Positions 39,314 to 47,519 of a stretch of 47,758 nt of DNA are shown piece after piece. How positions within the stretch are numbered: the stretch's first letter is position 1; every line of letters starts with the position of its first letter. Source of the DNA: JBAXTE01 sp964653595. GTDB lineage: Bacteria > Bacteroidota > Bacteroidia > Bacteroidales > WCHB1-69. The notes beneath the pieces are model-generated. The model had not been told where the DNA came from. It saw only the letters and a list, made by a program, of their open reading frames with translations, and did not search any database. The stretch is from positions 1 to 47,758 of the forward strand of contig CAZZHH010000024.1 of the NCBI GenBank assembly GCA_964653595.1. The letters run 5' to 3'. The position numbers and the translations under genes were made by a program.

Positions 39314-42265
39314 TTATATTTTGATGATTTTTTTTGTCGTCACAAATTTACTCCATTTCACCTTAATAAAGTATATCCCAGTTGATAATTTTGAAATATC
39401 AATTACGTTTTGTGAGTTCTTTATCGGCGTTGATTCCAAGAGGAATCCATCCAAACTGTATATCTTCAAGTTGTAGTCATTTGTGGTAGAATAATTTGAA
39501 ATAGCAACATGAAGGTATGTATCTGCTGGGTTTGGTGTTATTATAATCTCCCTTTCATAAGATATTTCTGAAATATTATTTGGATTATTAGAGGCAAAAT
39601 TTGATTTGGATGAGTTGTAATTATTCGATTTTGAAGGAGAACAATTGCTTGGACTCAGAACTTCAATTTGATAATATACATATCCAGTTGGTGGAGAAAA
39701 ATCGGTATATGAGTTTACGGATGATGGTAGTGAAGCGAGTAAAGATACATTATCTTGCGAGGTGCCTCGATATATGTTATAAGTTGAAGTTGCAAAGCCT
39801 TCGTAATTGTTCCATATCAAATTAAATGAATTTCCCATTCCTTGATTGATCGATAAATGGATGGTTTTGTGCTCTGGGCTCAATGTTGTTTCTGTATTGC
39901 AACTGTCGGTAATTGAAATACGATATTTAGTTGAACTTTGTAATGGATTCGAAATAGTGTCGATAAAAACACTCAATGAGTCGTATGGGACAACTCCAAT
40001 TAACTCATATTGATTTACAAATGAACTTTCTTTGTAAATGTTATAGTGATTAATTGCATTTGAAGCGATTTTGTTCCAAACTACCATGTTTTTTTGTTGA
40101 GCACTATCTATGCCTACAATGCAAATGATTGGATTTTCCATCGGTTGATTTACAATTACTTCGATAGAATCGGATGGACTGGAACATCCATTTTCAAAAA
40201 CTGACGCATAATAATATCCGCTCATCGACAAAATGGCACTATCGCTAACAATCGGATTCTGATCATTTGTAGAGTATCCATTAGGCCCAACCCATGAACA
40301 AGAATCTCCAGTAATAGAATTTACAGAAAGAGAAATTGGACTCCCAATACAAACACGATTATTCCCACTAATTTCTGGAGCGAGAGGTATTGGGTTAATT
40401 GTGACAAATGTTGAATCTACTGGACTAGGGCATCCATTTACAACTACATTTACATAATAATAACCTGAAATATTTGCCGTAGTGGTTGGGCTTTGACCAA
40501 TGGCACTAAAATTATCAGGGCCAGTCCAGTAATAGGTTGCATTTATCATCTCCGAAGCTAAAAGGGTAAAGGGAGATTCTGCACAAGCAGGTCCATCGTT
40601 TGTTGGAGTAGGGGCTAGCGGATAGGGGTAAATATTTACATAAGTGGTGTCAAAAATATCCAACATGTCAGGAGCAACTACATGTAATGCATAAGCTCCA
40701 GACATATCCACAGTAGCGCTTAAAAGCGTTGGGTTTTGATCGTTTGAAGTAAAGTTATTCGGACCAGTCCAATAATAAGTTGCATTAGGGATAAATGAAG
40801 TGTTTAATTGTAACTCAAATCCCTCGCAAATTGGAGTGTTGTTAGAAATTTCGGTATTTAATAAACAGGAAATAAAAACCATCGGACAGTTCTCATCAAA
40901 AAGACATTCATCGTTTACCAACTGTCTATTTCCAAAATATAGTGTGTCTACTATCGAAAAGCCGGTAATGAAGATATGTCCATCCGAGTTTAAAGATATA
41001 CTATATGGAATACTTCCATCATCATTATTGCCAGATATTTTTTTTACCCATTGTGAATTCCCGTAAATATCTGTTTTGCAGATGAAAATAGCAGGATTTG
41101 AATTCATAACAGAAAGGGTGTCATCTCCATACACAAAAGTCCCACTAAACCATCCAGTTAAATATACGTTGCCTGTTGTGTCTAATGCAATATCTCTATT
41201 TTGGTTATATGCGGTACTTTTTACGATTCTTCCCCATTGCATTTGCCCTAAATCATTGAATTTAGTAATAAAGGTATTATACCCATCATTGTCGGTAAAG
41301 GTGTTTGTGTTTAATTCAAAAGGGATACTAGAGCTATTGGTAACTCCCGATAAATAGATGTTATTGTGTGTGTCGGTTTTGATAATTGGCGTTAATTCAT
41401 CACTTACTCCACCATATTTTTTTGCCCATATACAAGTTCCTAATACGGAATATTTGGCAATAAATATATCTGGGTTGTTGTAAAATTGATTGTTTGTGTT
41501 TACAAGGGTATTCGTGCCAATAGTTAAGTATCTGCTTTTGAAAGTCCCACAAATATTGATAAATCCATCATTGTCGATGGATATATCTCCACCAGTTTCA
41601 TTTTTATTTCCTTGGATGGCCCGAGCCCATATTTTATCTCCGTTGCTGTTGAATTTTACCAGATAAACCTCGGAGCATTCAATGGTGTCTGATCCTATTG
41701 TTCTAGATAAGGTATCGTTGTTGAAAATCAATTGCTCACCTCCATAGGTGCCTCCCATGTATACATTATTGGAATCGTCTACCGACAGACCATAGTTAAA
41801 ATCGATGCCGTTACTGCCAAAATTTTTCGTCCACAATATATCTCCCAATGAATCTACTTTAATCAATAGTTGATTTGTATTATTGGATGTGTTTTCTATT
41901 GTATCTAAGCCTATTGATACGGATGTAGAATAATTGCCACTAATAAGAATGTTATTTGAATTGTCAATTACAAGTTTGCAAGGGGTGAAATTTGCTTCAA
42001 TTTTTTTTGCAAATACAATCTTCCCACTCGAATTGTGCTTGGAAATATAAACACAATAATAACTTGAAGGAGACAAAACGATACTGTCAAAAGTAGCTGG
42101 TTGCCCATTTAACTGTCCCATTGTATATGTGTTTCCATGCTCATCAGTAGTAGAACATTCAATGTTATTGCTAATCTTTTTTATCCACGACCAGTTTGGG
42201 GATTGACAAAATGTGCTTGTGATGATAAAAAGGAGGAATAAGGGCGAAATGAGTTTTATTTTCAT
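39314..42265 (-). CDS. Large T9SS cargo protein with SBBP-type repeats and three Ig-like domains
   Basis: A 983-residue protein with a signal peptide (MKIKLISPLFLLFIITSTFC). Residues about 25-475 hold propeller-like repeats of the SBBP/beta-propeller kind (ILISGNYSTS, VYMGGTYGGEQ, NICGTFKSRY, IYLSGVTNSS, VYLTGWFSGT). Next come three Ig-like domains (about 480-720) with the recurring YYWTGPNNFTSNDQNP pattern and GYYYVNVVVNGC ends. A fibronectin-like segment follows (about 730-880), and then a type A T9SS sorting domain: NPADTYLHVAIS, LKIYSLDGFLLES and STGIYFIKVKW. It should be exported through the type IX system to the surface; probably adhesive or structural. It has its own promoter at 42280-42309. 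Confidence 0.85.
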   Translation of the reverse strand: MKIKLISPLFLLFIITSTFCQSPNWSWIKKISNNIECSTTDEHGNTYTMGQLNGQPATFDSIVLSPSSYYCVYISKHNSSGKIVFAKKIEANFTPCKLVIDNSNNILISGNYSTSVSIGLDTIENTSNNTNQLLIKVDSLGDILWTKNFGSNGIDFNYGLSVDDSNNVYMGGTYGGEQLIFNNDTLSRTIGSDTIECSEVYLVKFNSNGDKIWARAIQGNKNETGGDISIDNDGFINICGTFKSRYLTIGTNTLVNTNNQFYNNPDIFIAKYSVLGTCIWAKKYGGVSDELTPIIKTDTHNNIYLSGVTNSSSIPFELNTNTFTDNDGYNTFITKFNDLGQMQWGRIVKSTAYNQNRDIALDTTGNVYLTGWFSGTFVYGDDTLSVMNSNPAIFICKTDIYGNSQWVKKISGNNDDGSIPYSISLNSDGHIFITGFSIVDTLYFGNRQLVNDECLFDENCPMVFISCLLNTEISNNTPICEGFELQLNTSFIPNATYYWTGPNNFTSNDQNPTLLSATVDMSGAYALHVVAPDMLDIFDTTYVNIYPYPLAPTPTNDGPACAESPFTLLASEMINATYYWTGPDNFSAIGQSPTTTANISGYYYVNVVVNGCPSPVDSTFVTINPIPLAPEISGNNRVCIGSPISLSVNSITGDSCSWVGPNGYSTNDQNPIVSDSAILSMSGYYYASVFENGCSSPSDSIEVIVNQPMENPIICIVGIDSAQQKNMVVWNKIASNAINHYNIYKESSFVNQYELIGVVPYDSLSVFIDTISNPLQSSTKYRISITDSCNTETTLSPEHKTIHLSINQGMGNSFNLIWNNYEGFATSTYNIYRGTSQDNVSLLASLPSSVNSYTDFSPPTGYVYYQIEVLSPSNCSPSKSNNYNSSKSNFASNNPNNISEISYEREIIITPNPADTYLHVAISNYSTTNDYNLKIYSLDGFLLESTPIKNSQNVIDISKLSTGIYFIKVKWSKFVTTKKIIKI

Positions 42266-42279
42266 GTCTGTTTTTTTAA

Positions 42280-42309
42280 CAAAGGTATTTTTTTTTTTTT
42301 TAATGCAAA
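42280..42309 (-). promoter_or_regulatory. Promoter of the large T9SS cargo gene
   Basis: On the minus strand TTTG (42309-42306), an 18-nt spacer and TACCTTTG (42287-42280) match the consensus; the start codon is 14 nt further. Confidence 0.75.
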
Positions 42310-42488
42310 AAATATTACTAACTGAAAATAAATCATTTTTAGATATTATTAATTGGGTTTATATCATTAATTTTGGCTCTTGTTTTTTGAATTATTATTA
42401 TTTAATTTTGTAGAGTAATCTTTTTTTTTTAAAATTTTATTTTTTATAATTATCAGTTGTAAATTTTTTTTAATAATATTAAATTCTC

Positions 42489-43392
42489 GTGAGAAAGTTA
42501 TTTTTACTTTATTTTTCTTTGTTTTTATTTACTGGAGAAGTTTTTTGTCAGTTATTTGATTCTTATTCCTATCCTACAAAATTATCTCCTATTCCTAGCT
42601 ATTATGGGATATCTATTAGTCAAAACACCCCTTTTATTCCGTTCGAACTCAGTAGATCATATACAAGTGATGAGAATGAGTTGGGTTGGTATTCCCCAGT
42701 TGAACCTGTTATTGGTTTTAGAATTACGGAATATGGTGATTTTTTTCTTAATAGGATATATCCATTTATTATTAATATCTTCTCTTCCACACCTCCTAGT
42801 TATTATTACGAATGGGATAACAGTCGTAATAAATGGACTTATGCTGGTATGTCTAGAGGTAAACCAGGAGTATCATTACCTTCTAGCCCTTCTGGGTCGT
42901 ACATAGAAATGTATAATAGCGATGAATTTTTCAAATTTTATCTAGCTGCATCTTATCAAACAAATAAAATGTCCTCTATTGGATTTGGGTTTGGAATGTC
43001 AAAGATAAAAAATGTCACCTTGCATAACATGAAAGCTACAGGTGATTTTGGGAGCCAACTGTATAAGTTGACAAATAGAAGTATCGTTGTTAATGGAGGC
43101 TCTACCCTTAATTTTTTGGATGTGATTTTTAGTTGGAAATTTGGATGTTAAATATTTAGGAACCATTAAGTTTACTCATACTATTCCACCATTATCGTTG
43201 TTTACCCCAACTACAAAAATGAAATTGGGAGTTATAGAATTAGGAGCATTCCCTTTTGTAGGTGCAAGTGTTCATAGAAGTATAGGTCCTATTAGCGTTG
43301 GTGTTGAAGTAAATACTCCCGCAAAATTTATTTTTATTCCTTGGTATATGAAAGCTACGGAATTAAAATACTCTTTGCGCTTAGCTTTCTAG
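42489..43392 (+). pseudogene. Outer-membrane-like protein interrupted by a frameshift
   Basis: The first frame (42489-43151, GTG start, 220 residues) begins with a signal peptide MRKLFLLYFSLFLFTGEVFC and continues as a beta-rich protein to a stop just after FSWKFGC. The next frame (+1) is open from 43126 to 43392. It continues in the same style, with strands such as YLGTIKFTH and LKYSLRLAF ending in a terminal Phe, typical of a barrel end. Joining them near 43126-43151 gives one protein of about 300 residues. The likely cause is a one-base insertion or two-base deletion, or a sequencing error; a programmed shift is possible but has no visible slippery site or structure. Function unknown. Confidence 0.6.
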
Positions 43393-43503
43393 TTTTGATC
43401 CTATATCTTGAAAATCCTCAAATCCTCAAATCAATCTTTAGACACGCTTCGCGTAATCATCAAATCATATAATTTTCAAATCGGCTATCTAATTGGCTAT
43501 CTC

Positions 43504-43539
43504 ACTTTATAAACTTTATGGACTTTACAAACTTTATAA
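43504..43539. repeat. Four copies of a 9-bp tandem repeat
   Basis: ACTTTATAA, ACTTTATGG, ACTTTACAA, ACTTTATAA follow one another without gaps. The last copy includes the stop codon of the permease gene. Just before it, GGCTATCT occurs twice (43483-43490 and 43495-43502). Confidence 0.85.
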
Positions 43540-44790
43540 ACTCATTAATTCCAGTTCCAACCACAAGACCAGAATGGATACAACAAAACTCAGCACAGTT
43601 ACAATGATTCCGGATTTAAAGAATTCCATGAACTTGATATGAACGCCCTCTTTCTTTGCAGATTCGATTACGATCAGATTAGCCATAGCTCCGATGATGG
43701 TGGCGTTTCCAGCCAAGGTGGAGGCCGAAGCCAGAGCCAGCCACAAAATATCTCCTTGCGTGGTGTGCATGATCGGGAGCATGGCGACAACCAGTGGGAC
43801 GTTGCTCACGATCTGTGAGAAGATAAGGCTGACCCCGTGGATCATGCCAATTCCATTCATGTCGTTGGTAATGATTGTCATGGATTTTATTTTCTCCATC
43901 AACCCAACATGTTCAATCCCCTTGACTACGATGAAAAGGGAGGCAAAAAACAGCAACAGCACCCAATCGATCTCTTGAATGATTTTCGAGGGCTTGATTT
44001 TGCCCACAATTAGAATTAACGAGCCACCTGTCAACGCAATTAATGGGATGGATATGTTTAGGGTGTTGCTTAGGAAAAAAGCCACGATGATCGCCACGAA
44101 TATCGGAACCGAAGTGTACATTGATTTGTAGTTATAGGTGCTTTGTTTACTTGGATTGTAGTTCAGCACCAGTTTTTTGTTGAACTCCTTTTTGTAGATT
44201 ATTTTGATGACTAAATAGATGATTCCCATTCCGATGATGGAAACAGGAAGCAGATGGAGTAAAAATGAACTGTACGAAATGCCTGAATTGATGCCTATCA
44301 ACATGTTTTGCGGATTTCCAGTAATGGTCATCGCGCTGCCAATATTTGAGGCTAGTATTTCCGCAATGAGATAGGGGATCGGGTTTATTTTGAAATTCTT
44401 ACATAAGCTAATGATGATGGGTGTGAAGAGTAACACTATCACGTCATTTACCATAAAAGCGCTACCAATGCCTGAGATTAGAATGATAAAAATTAGTAAA
44501 CTATTGCTCGTTTTTGCATATTTAATCGTTTTTCGAGCCACTAGTTCAAAAAATCCATCCAATTGTAGTGTGGTTATCACTATCATCATGCCTAGTAACA
44601 ATGCAATCGTGTTAAAATCGATTGCGTTTATCGCTTGGTCAAATGAAATTACCCCAAATAAAATCATGGCAACGGACCCAAAAAAAGCTGCTGATGGTCT
44701 GTCTATGTTCATCCATGGTAATCTAGTGAAAATAATACCGATGTAAGTAATAACAAAGATAATCAGTGCTATGATTTGAATTTGAGTCAT
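43534..44790 (-). CDS. ArsB/NhaD/SLC13-type membrane permease
   Basis: A 418-residue inner-membrane protein of the ion transporter superfamily, with about 10-12 hydrophobic segments. The family signature reads NIGSAMTITGNPQNMLIG, a classic ArsB/NhaD/citrate-carrier motif, and there is a mirrored SNVPLVVAMLP and GNATIIGAMANLIV in the second half. Substrate could be sodium/proton exchange (NhaD), anions (SLC13) or arsenite (ArsB); no arsenic-resistance gene is nearby, so NhaD-like or a dicarboxylate/sulfate carrier is more likely. Start choice: a -7 box covers 44809-44816, so ATG 44790 (short leader) or ATG 44802 (leaderless) is used, not the TTG at 44811. Confidence 0.85.
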   Translation of the reverse strand: MTQIQIIALIIFVITYIGIIFTRLPWMNIDRPSAAFFGSVAMILFGVISFDQAINAIDFNTIALLLGMMIVITTLQLDGFFELVARKTIKYAKTSNSLLIFIILISGIGSAFMVNDVIVLLFTPIIISLCKNFKINPIPYLIAEILASNIGSAMTITGNPQNMLIGINSGISYSSFLLHLLPVSIIGMGIIYLVIKIIYKKEFNKKLVLNYNPSKQSTYNYKSMYTSVPIFVAIIVAFFLSNTLNISIPLIALTGGSLILIVGKIKPSKIIQEIDWVLLLFFASLFIVVKGIEHVGLMEKIKSMTIITNDMNGIGMIHGVSLIFSQIVSNVPLVVAMLPIMHTTQGDILWLALASASTLAGNATIIGAMANLIVIESAKKEGVHIKFMEFFKSGIIVTVLSFVVSILVLWLELELMSL

Positions 44791-44808
44791 TATAGCCAAC
44801 ATTTTCAG

Positions 44809-44842
44809 CAAAGTTAATAAAAAAAAGAGGTTGATTTCTCAA
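44809..44842 (-). promoter_or_regulatory. Promoter of the permease gene, nested in the rny terminator
   Basis: On the minus strand TTG (44842-44840), a 23-nt spacer and TAACTTTG (44816-44809). The -33 part lies inside the rny terminator stem. Confidence 0.55.
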
Positions 44843-44850
44843 CCTCTTTA
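44817..44850 (-). terminator. Intrinsic terminator of rny
   Basis: AAAGAGGTTGA and TCAACCTCTTT (44824-44834 and 44839-44849) form an 11-bp perfect stem with a 4-nt loop; a T run follows on the minus strand. Confidence 0.88.
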
Positions 44851-44905
44851 GGTATAAGTATGTGTTTTTTCAAAATAATTTTGAAAAAACAAACAGTTCT
44901 ATTTC

Positions 44906-46447
44906 CTATTTCGCAAAAGCTACAGATCTAGTCTCACGAATGACGGTAATTTTAATTTGACCAGGATATGTCATTTCGTTTTGAATTTTTTTCGAAAGAT
45001 CCATCGATATTTGATTTGCTTGTGCATCGGTTACTCTTTCAGCACCAACTATCACTCGAAGTTCTCTACCAGCTTGAATAGCATAAGTTTTGATAACTCC
45101 TGGATAGGTTAAAGCCATCTCTTCAAGGGTATTTAATCGTTTAATATATGCTTCAACTACTTCTCTTCTAGCACCAGGACGAGCACCCGAGATAGCATCA
45201 CAAACTTGAACGATAGGAGCATATAACGATTCCATTTCTACCTCATCATGATGCGATCCTATGGCATTATACACTTCAGATTTTTCTTTGAATTTTTCAG
45301 CAAGCTGCATTCCAAAGATAGCATGTGGTAATTCTGGTTCATTGTCAGGAACTTTTCCAATGTCATGTAAAAGACCAGCACGTTTGGCAATTTTTGGATT
45401 TAATCCAAGTTCAGCAGCCATGGTAGCACATAAGTTTGCAACTTCTCTAGAGTGTTGAAGTAGGTTTTGTCCGTAAGAAGAACGATATCTCATTTTTCCC
45501 ACCATACGAATCAACTCTCCATGCATACCATGTATTCCAAGATCGATGGTTGTGCGTTTTCCAATTTCAATGATCTCTTGTTCAATCTGTTTCTTAGTTT
45601 TGGCTACAACCTCTTCAATACGAGCAGGATGAATTCGGCCATCGGTTACAAGTTTGTGAAGCGAAAGTCGAGCTACCTCCCTACGAACCGGGTCAAAACT
45701 GGAAAGTAGGATTGCGTCTGGAGAGTCATCGATGATGATATCAACTCCTGTTAAAGACTCTAATGCACGAATATTTCTTCCTTCGCGACCTATGATACGT
45801 CCTTTTATTTCGTCGTTGTCGATGTTGAAAACAGATACACTATTTTCTAGCGCATTTTCAACGGCGGTTCGTTGTATGCTTTCAATAACAATTTTCTTAG
45901 ATTCCATGTTCGCGGTCATCCTTGCTTCATCCATGATTTCGATGATTAATTGAGATGCTTCCGATTTGGCTTCATCTTTCATTAACTCGATAATCTCGTT
46001 TTTAGCTTGATCTGAGGATAGACCTGCAATTTTCTCAAGTTTCTCTAACTCTTGTTTTATCGCTTTTTCTAGTTCTTGTTTTTTTACATTTAAGTTTTCA
46101 GCTTGTAAGTTGAATTTCTCTTTTGTCTTTTCAGCTTCTTCTGTTTTTTTAGTTAAATCTTCAATCTTTTGATCTATTTGAGACTCTTTTTGTTTGGCTC
46201 TATTTTCCGCAACTAGTAATTGTTGATTTCTTTCATTTACCTGCTTTTCATGTTCCGATTTTAATTGAAGAAACTTTTCTTTTGCCTGCAAAATTCTCTC
46301 TTTTTTGATAAGCTCTGCTTCCTCTAGAGCCTCTTTTTTTATCTTTTCGCTACCTTTTTCAATGGATTTGCGTATCAGCGAATATGATAATCCGATCCCT
46401 GCAGCGGTGCCTGCAAGTCCAGTGATGATTAATATAATTATGTCCAT
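44906..46447 (-). CDS. rny: Ribonuclease Y
   Basis: A 513-residue endoribonuclease that starts mRNA decay. It has an N-terminal membrane anchor (MDIIILIITGLAGTAAGIGL) and a long coiled coil (about 28-150, KEALEEAELIKKERILQAKE and on). A KH domain follows (about 205-270: IIGREGRNIRALESLTGVDI) and an HD domain (about 330-430) with AGLLHDIGK and a later His-Asp pair (GSHHDEVEME). Length and order are typical of Bacteroidota RNase Y. It has the 6S RNA and zapA upstream on the same strand and a strong terminator after it. Confidence 0.96.
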   Translation of the reverse strand: MDIIILIITGLAGTAAGIGLSYSLIRKSIEKGSEKIKKEALEEAELIKKERILQAKEKFLQLKSEHEKQVNERNQQLLVAENRAKQKESQIDQKIEDLTKKTEEAEKTKEKFNLQAENLNVKKQELEKAIKQELEKLEKIAGLSSDQAKNEIIELMKDEAKSEASQLIIEIMDEARMTANMESKKIVIESIQRTAVENALENSVSVFNIDNDEIKGRIIGREGRNIRALESLTGVDIIIDDSPDAILLSSFDPVRREVARLSLHKLVTDGRIHPARIEEVVAKTKKQIEQEIIEIGKRTTIDLGIHGMHGELIRMVGKMRYRSSYGQNLLQHSREVANLCATMAAELGLNPKIAKRAGLLHDIGKVPDNEPELPHAIFGMQLAEKFKEKSEVYNAIGSHHDEVEMESLYAPIVQVCDAISGARPGARREVVEAYIKRLNTLEEMALTYPGVIKTYAIQAGRELRVIVGAERVTDAQANQISMDLSKKIQNEMTYPGQIKITVIRETRSVAFAK

Positions 46448-46494
46448 AATTAAGTGATATTTATATAGTTATTAATGATTCCCTTGTGTTAAAT

Positions 46495-46699
46495 ATTAAA
46501 AAACCCGCAATATCCGGAACAAGGGTTATGTGTAAACTCCTTATAATGACATGGTTAGAAGGGCCGAGTTCGTTTAAGATCCTATGGCTTTTCAGGGCTT
46601 CACTTTCGTGAATTAAGGCCTGTTATTGGAGCTCTTGAGCTTACTTCTATTGTTTTAATGTTGAGTTTACCAAACGTGTCCGAGGAAATTGCGGGCAAT
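46495..46699 (-). ncRNA. ssrS: 6S RNA
   Basis: On the minus strand the segment starts near CCCGCAAT (46695-46688) and ends with ATTGCGGG (46511-46504) followed by a T run, so the closing stem is perfect. The adjacent TTTCCTCGGACACG and TTCCGGAT parts continue the terminal stem, and the middle (about 46560-46650) is the expected large open bubble with an inner hairpin. The place just downstream of zapA and next to rny is also the one known for 6S RNA in this and other phyla. It binds housekeeping RNA polymerase by mimicking an open promoter. Its exact 5' end and the site of pRNA synthesis are not fixed by sequence alone. Confidence 0.82.
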
Positions 46700-46708
46700 G
46701 TTTTTCCT

Positions 46709-46739
46709 ATGTATAAGAACGTAAAATGTATAGTATCAA
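46709..46739 (-). promoter_or_regulatory. Possible 6S RNA promoter of the TTGATA/TATACA kind
   Basis: On the minus strand TTGATA (46739-46734), 18 nt, TATACAT (46715-46709) lie just upstream of the 6S 5' end and 9 nt after the zapA stop. This resembles the proteobacterial -35/-10 type; no TAnnTTTG is present here. Weak, position-based evidence. Confidence 0.35.
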
Positions 46740-46747
46740 TTGCTTTG

Positions 46748-47023
46748 TTAATCTAGTATCGTATTGATTTCATTGAGTTTTGGTAATAATTCTGCTTGAT
46801 AATATGCCTCTTTTTCCTCCATCTTTAAGGCTTCAATGGTATAATGGAGTGCAATCATCGAAAGCAAATCTTGCTTGTCTTTAAATGCATAACTTTTAGC
46901 ATATTCGGTAAATCGTTTTTCAATGAGCTTTACAGATTTTCTAACAATTTCTTCTTCTTCTCGAGTTACAGTTAATTTGTAATCTCTATCTGCTATCCTG
47001 ATTGTAATTGTTAGTTGATCCAT
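46748..47023 (-). CDS. zapA: Cell division protein ZapA
   Basis: A 91-residue FtsZ-associated protein. It starts MDQLTITIRIADRDYKLTV (the beta-hairpin head), then RKSVKLIEKRFTEYAKSY and a helical coiled-coil tail DKQDLLSMIALHYTIEALKM ending in KLNEINTILD. ZapA bundles FtsZ filaments at the division site. It follows the coiled-coil gene by 11 nt and precedes the 6S RNA, the linkage seen widely in bacteria. Confidence 0.92.
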   Translation of the reverse strand: MDQLTITIRIADRDYKLTVTREEEEIVRKSVKLIEKRFTEYAKSYAFKDKQDLLSMIALHYTIEALKMEEKEAYYQAELLPKLNEINTILD

Positions 47024-47034
47024 TTCTTATATCG

Positions 47035-47325
47035 TTACTTGTTTAAGAGATTGATACAGCTGTCTATTTCCCGCACGAGTTCGTTGATTTTGAGTTTTGT
47101 TTCAGTTAAGTCCCTCTTGTTTTCTATTGTCTTTGATAGTTTAATGATTTTTATTTTGTTATGTAGGTTTTGGATTTCTTCTTTTTGTTTTTTGTTTATT
47201 TCTTGTAATTCGTTGATAACTTGATCTTTATCTGTTAGTTTTTTATTCGCAAGGTGTAAATCATGTTTTAGTTTTCGAACTTTATAGTCGATCTCTTGGA
47301 TCACCGTTTTTATGTTGTCGCTCAT
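47035..47325 (-). CDS. Small coiled-coil protein upstream of zapA
   Basis: A 96-residue protein that is almost entirely alpha-helical coiled coil (KVRKLKHDLHLANKKLTDKD, then QEINKKQKEEIQNLHNKIKI), with a short C-terminal REIDSCINLLNK motif. No membrane segment is present. Its place 11 nt before zapA suggests a ZapB-like or division-linked role in the cytoplasm, but sequence similarity to ZapB cannot be judged. A consensus promoter is 31 nt upstream. Confidence 0.78.
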   Translation of the reverse strand: MSDNIKTVIQEIDYKVRKLKHDLHLANKKLTDKDQVINELQEINKKQKEEIQNLHNKIKIIKLSKTIENKRDLTETKLKINELVREIDSCINLLNK

Positions 47326-47355
47326 GATTTAAACTATGCGAATATTGGTTTTTTA

Positions 47356-47388
47356 CAAAGATACTACTTTTTAAATATTCTAAGCAAA
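47356..47388 (-). promoter_or_regulatory. Promoter of the coiled-coil/zapA unit
   Basis: On the minus strand TTTG (47388-47385), 21 nt, TATCTTTG (47363-47356) match the consensus. Confidence 0.78.
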
Positions 47389-47462
47389 TAAAATTAAGGT
47401 TTTTTTAATAGTTGGGTGTTAATAAATGTGAAGAAGTGAGATGATATGATAGGATTTATAAT

Positions 47463-47492
47463 AAAAAAGTCCGCTGATTTCAGCGGACTTTT
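47463..47492 (-). terminator. Intrinsic terminator of gdhA
   Basis: AGTCCGCTG (47468-47476) pairs with CAGCGGACT (47481-47489) around ATTT; on the minus strand a T run follows. A-T pairs extend the stem on both sides. Confidence 0.9.
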
Positions 47493-47519
47493 AGATACTT
47501 TAAAAAGGTATGAATTATA

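Noticed and set aside
42556..42906. 116-codon frame inside the frameshifted barrel gene
   Set aside because: It competes with the main frame that has the signal peptide and barrel-like composition.
43694..43978. 94-codon plus-strand frame opposite the permease
   Set aside because: Antisense to well-conserved permease motifs, so a shadow frame.
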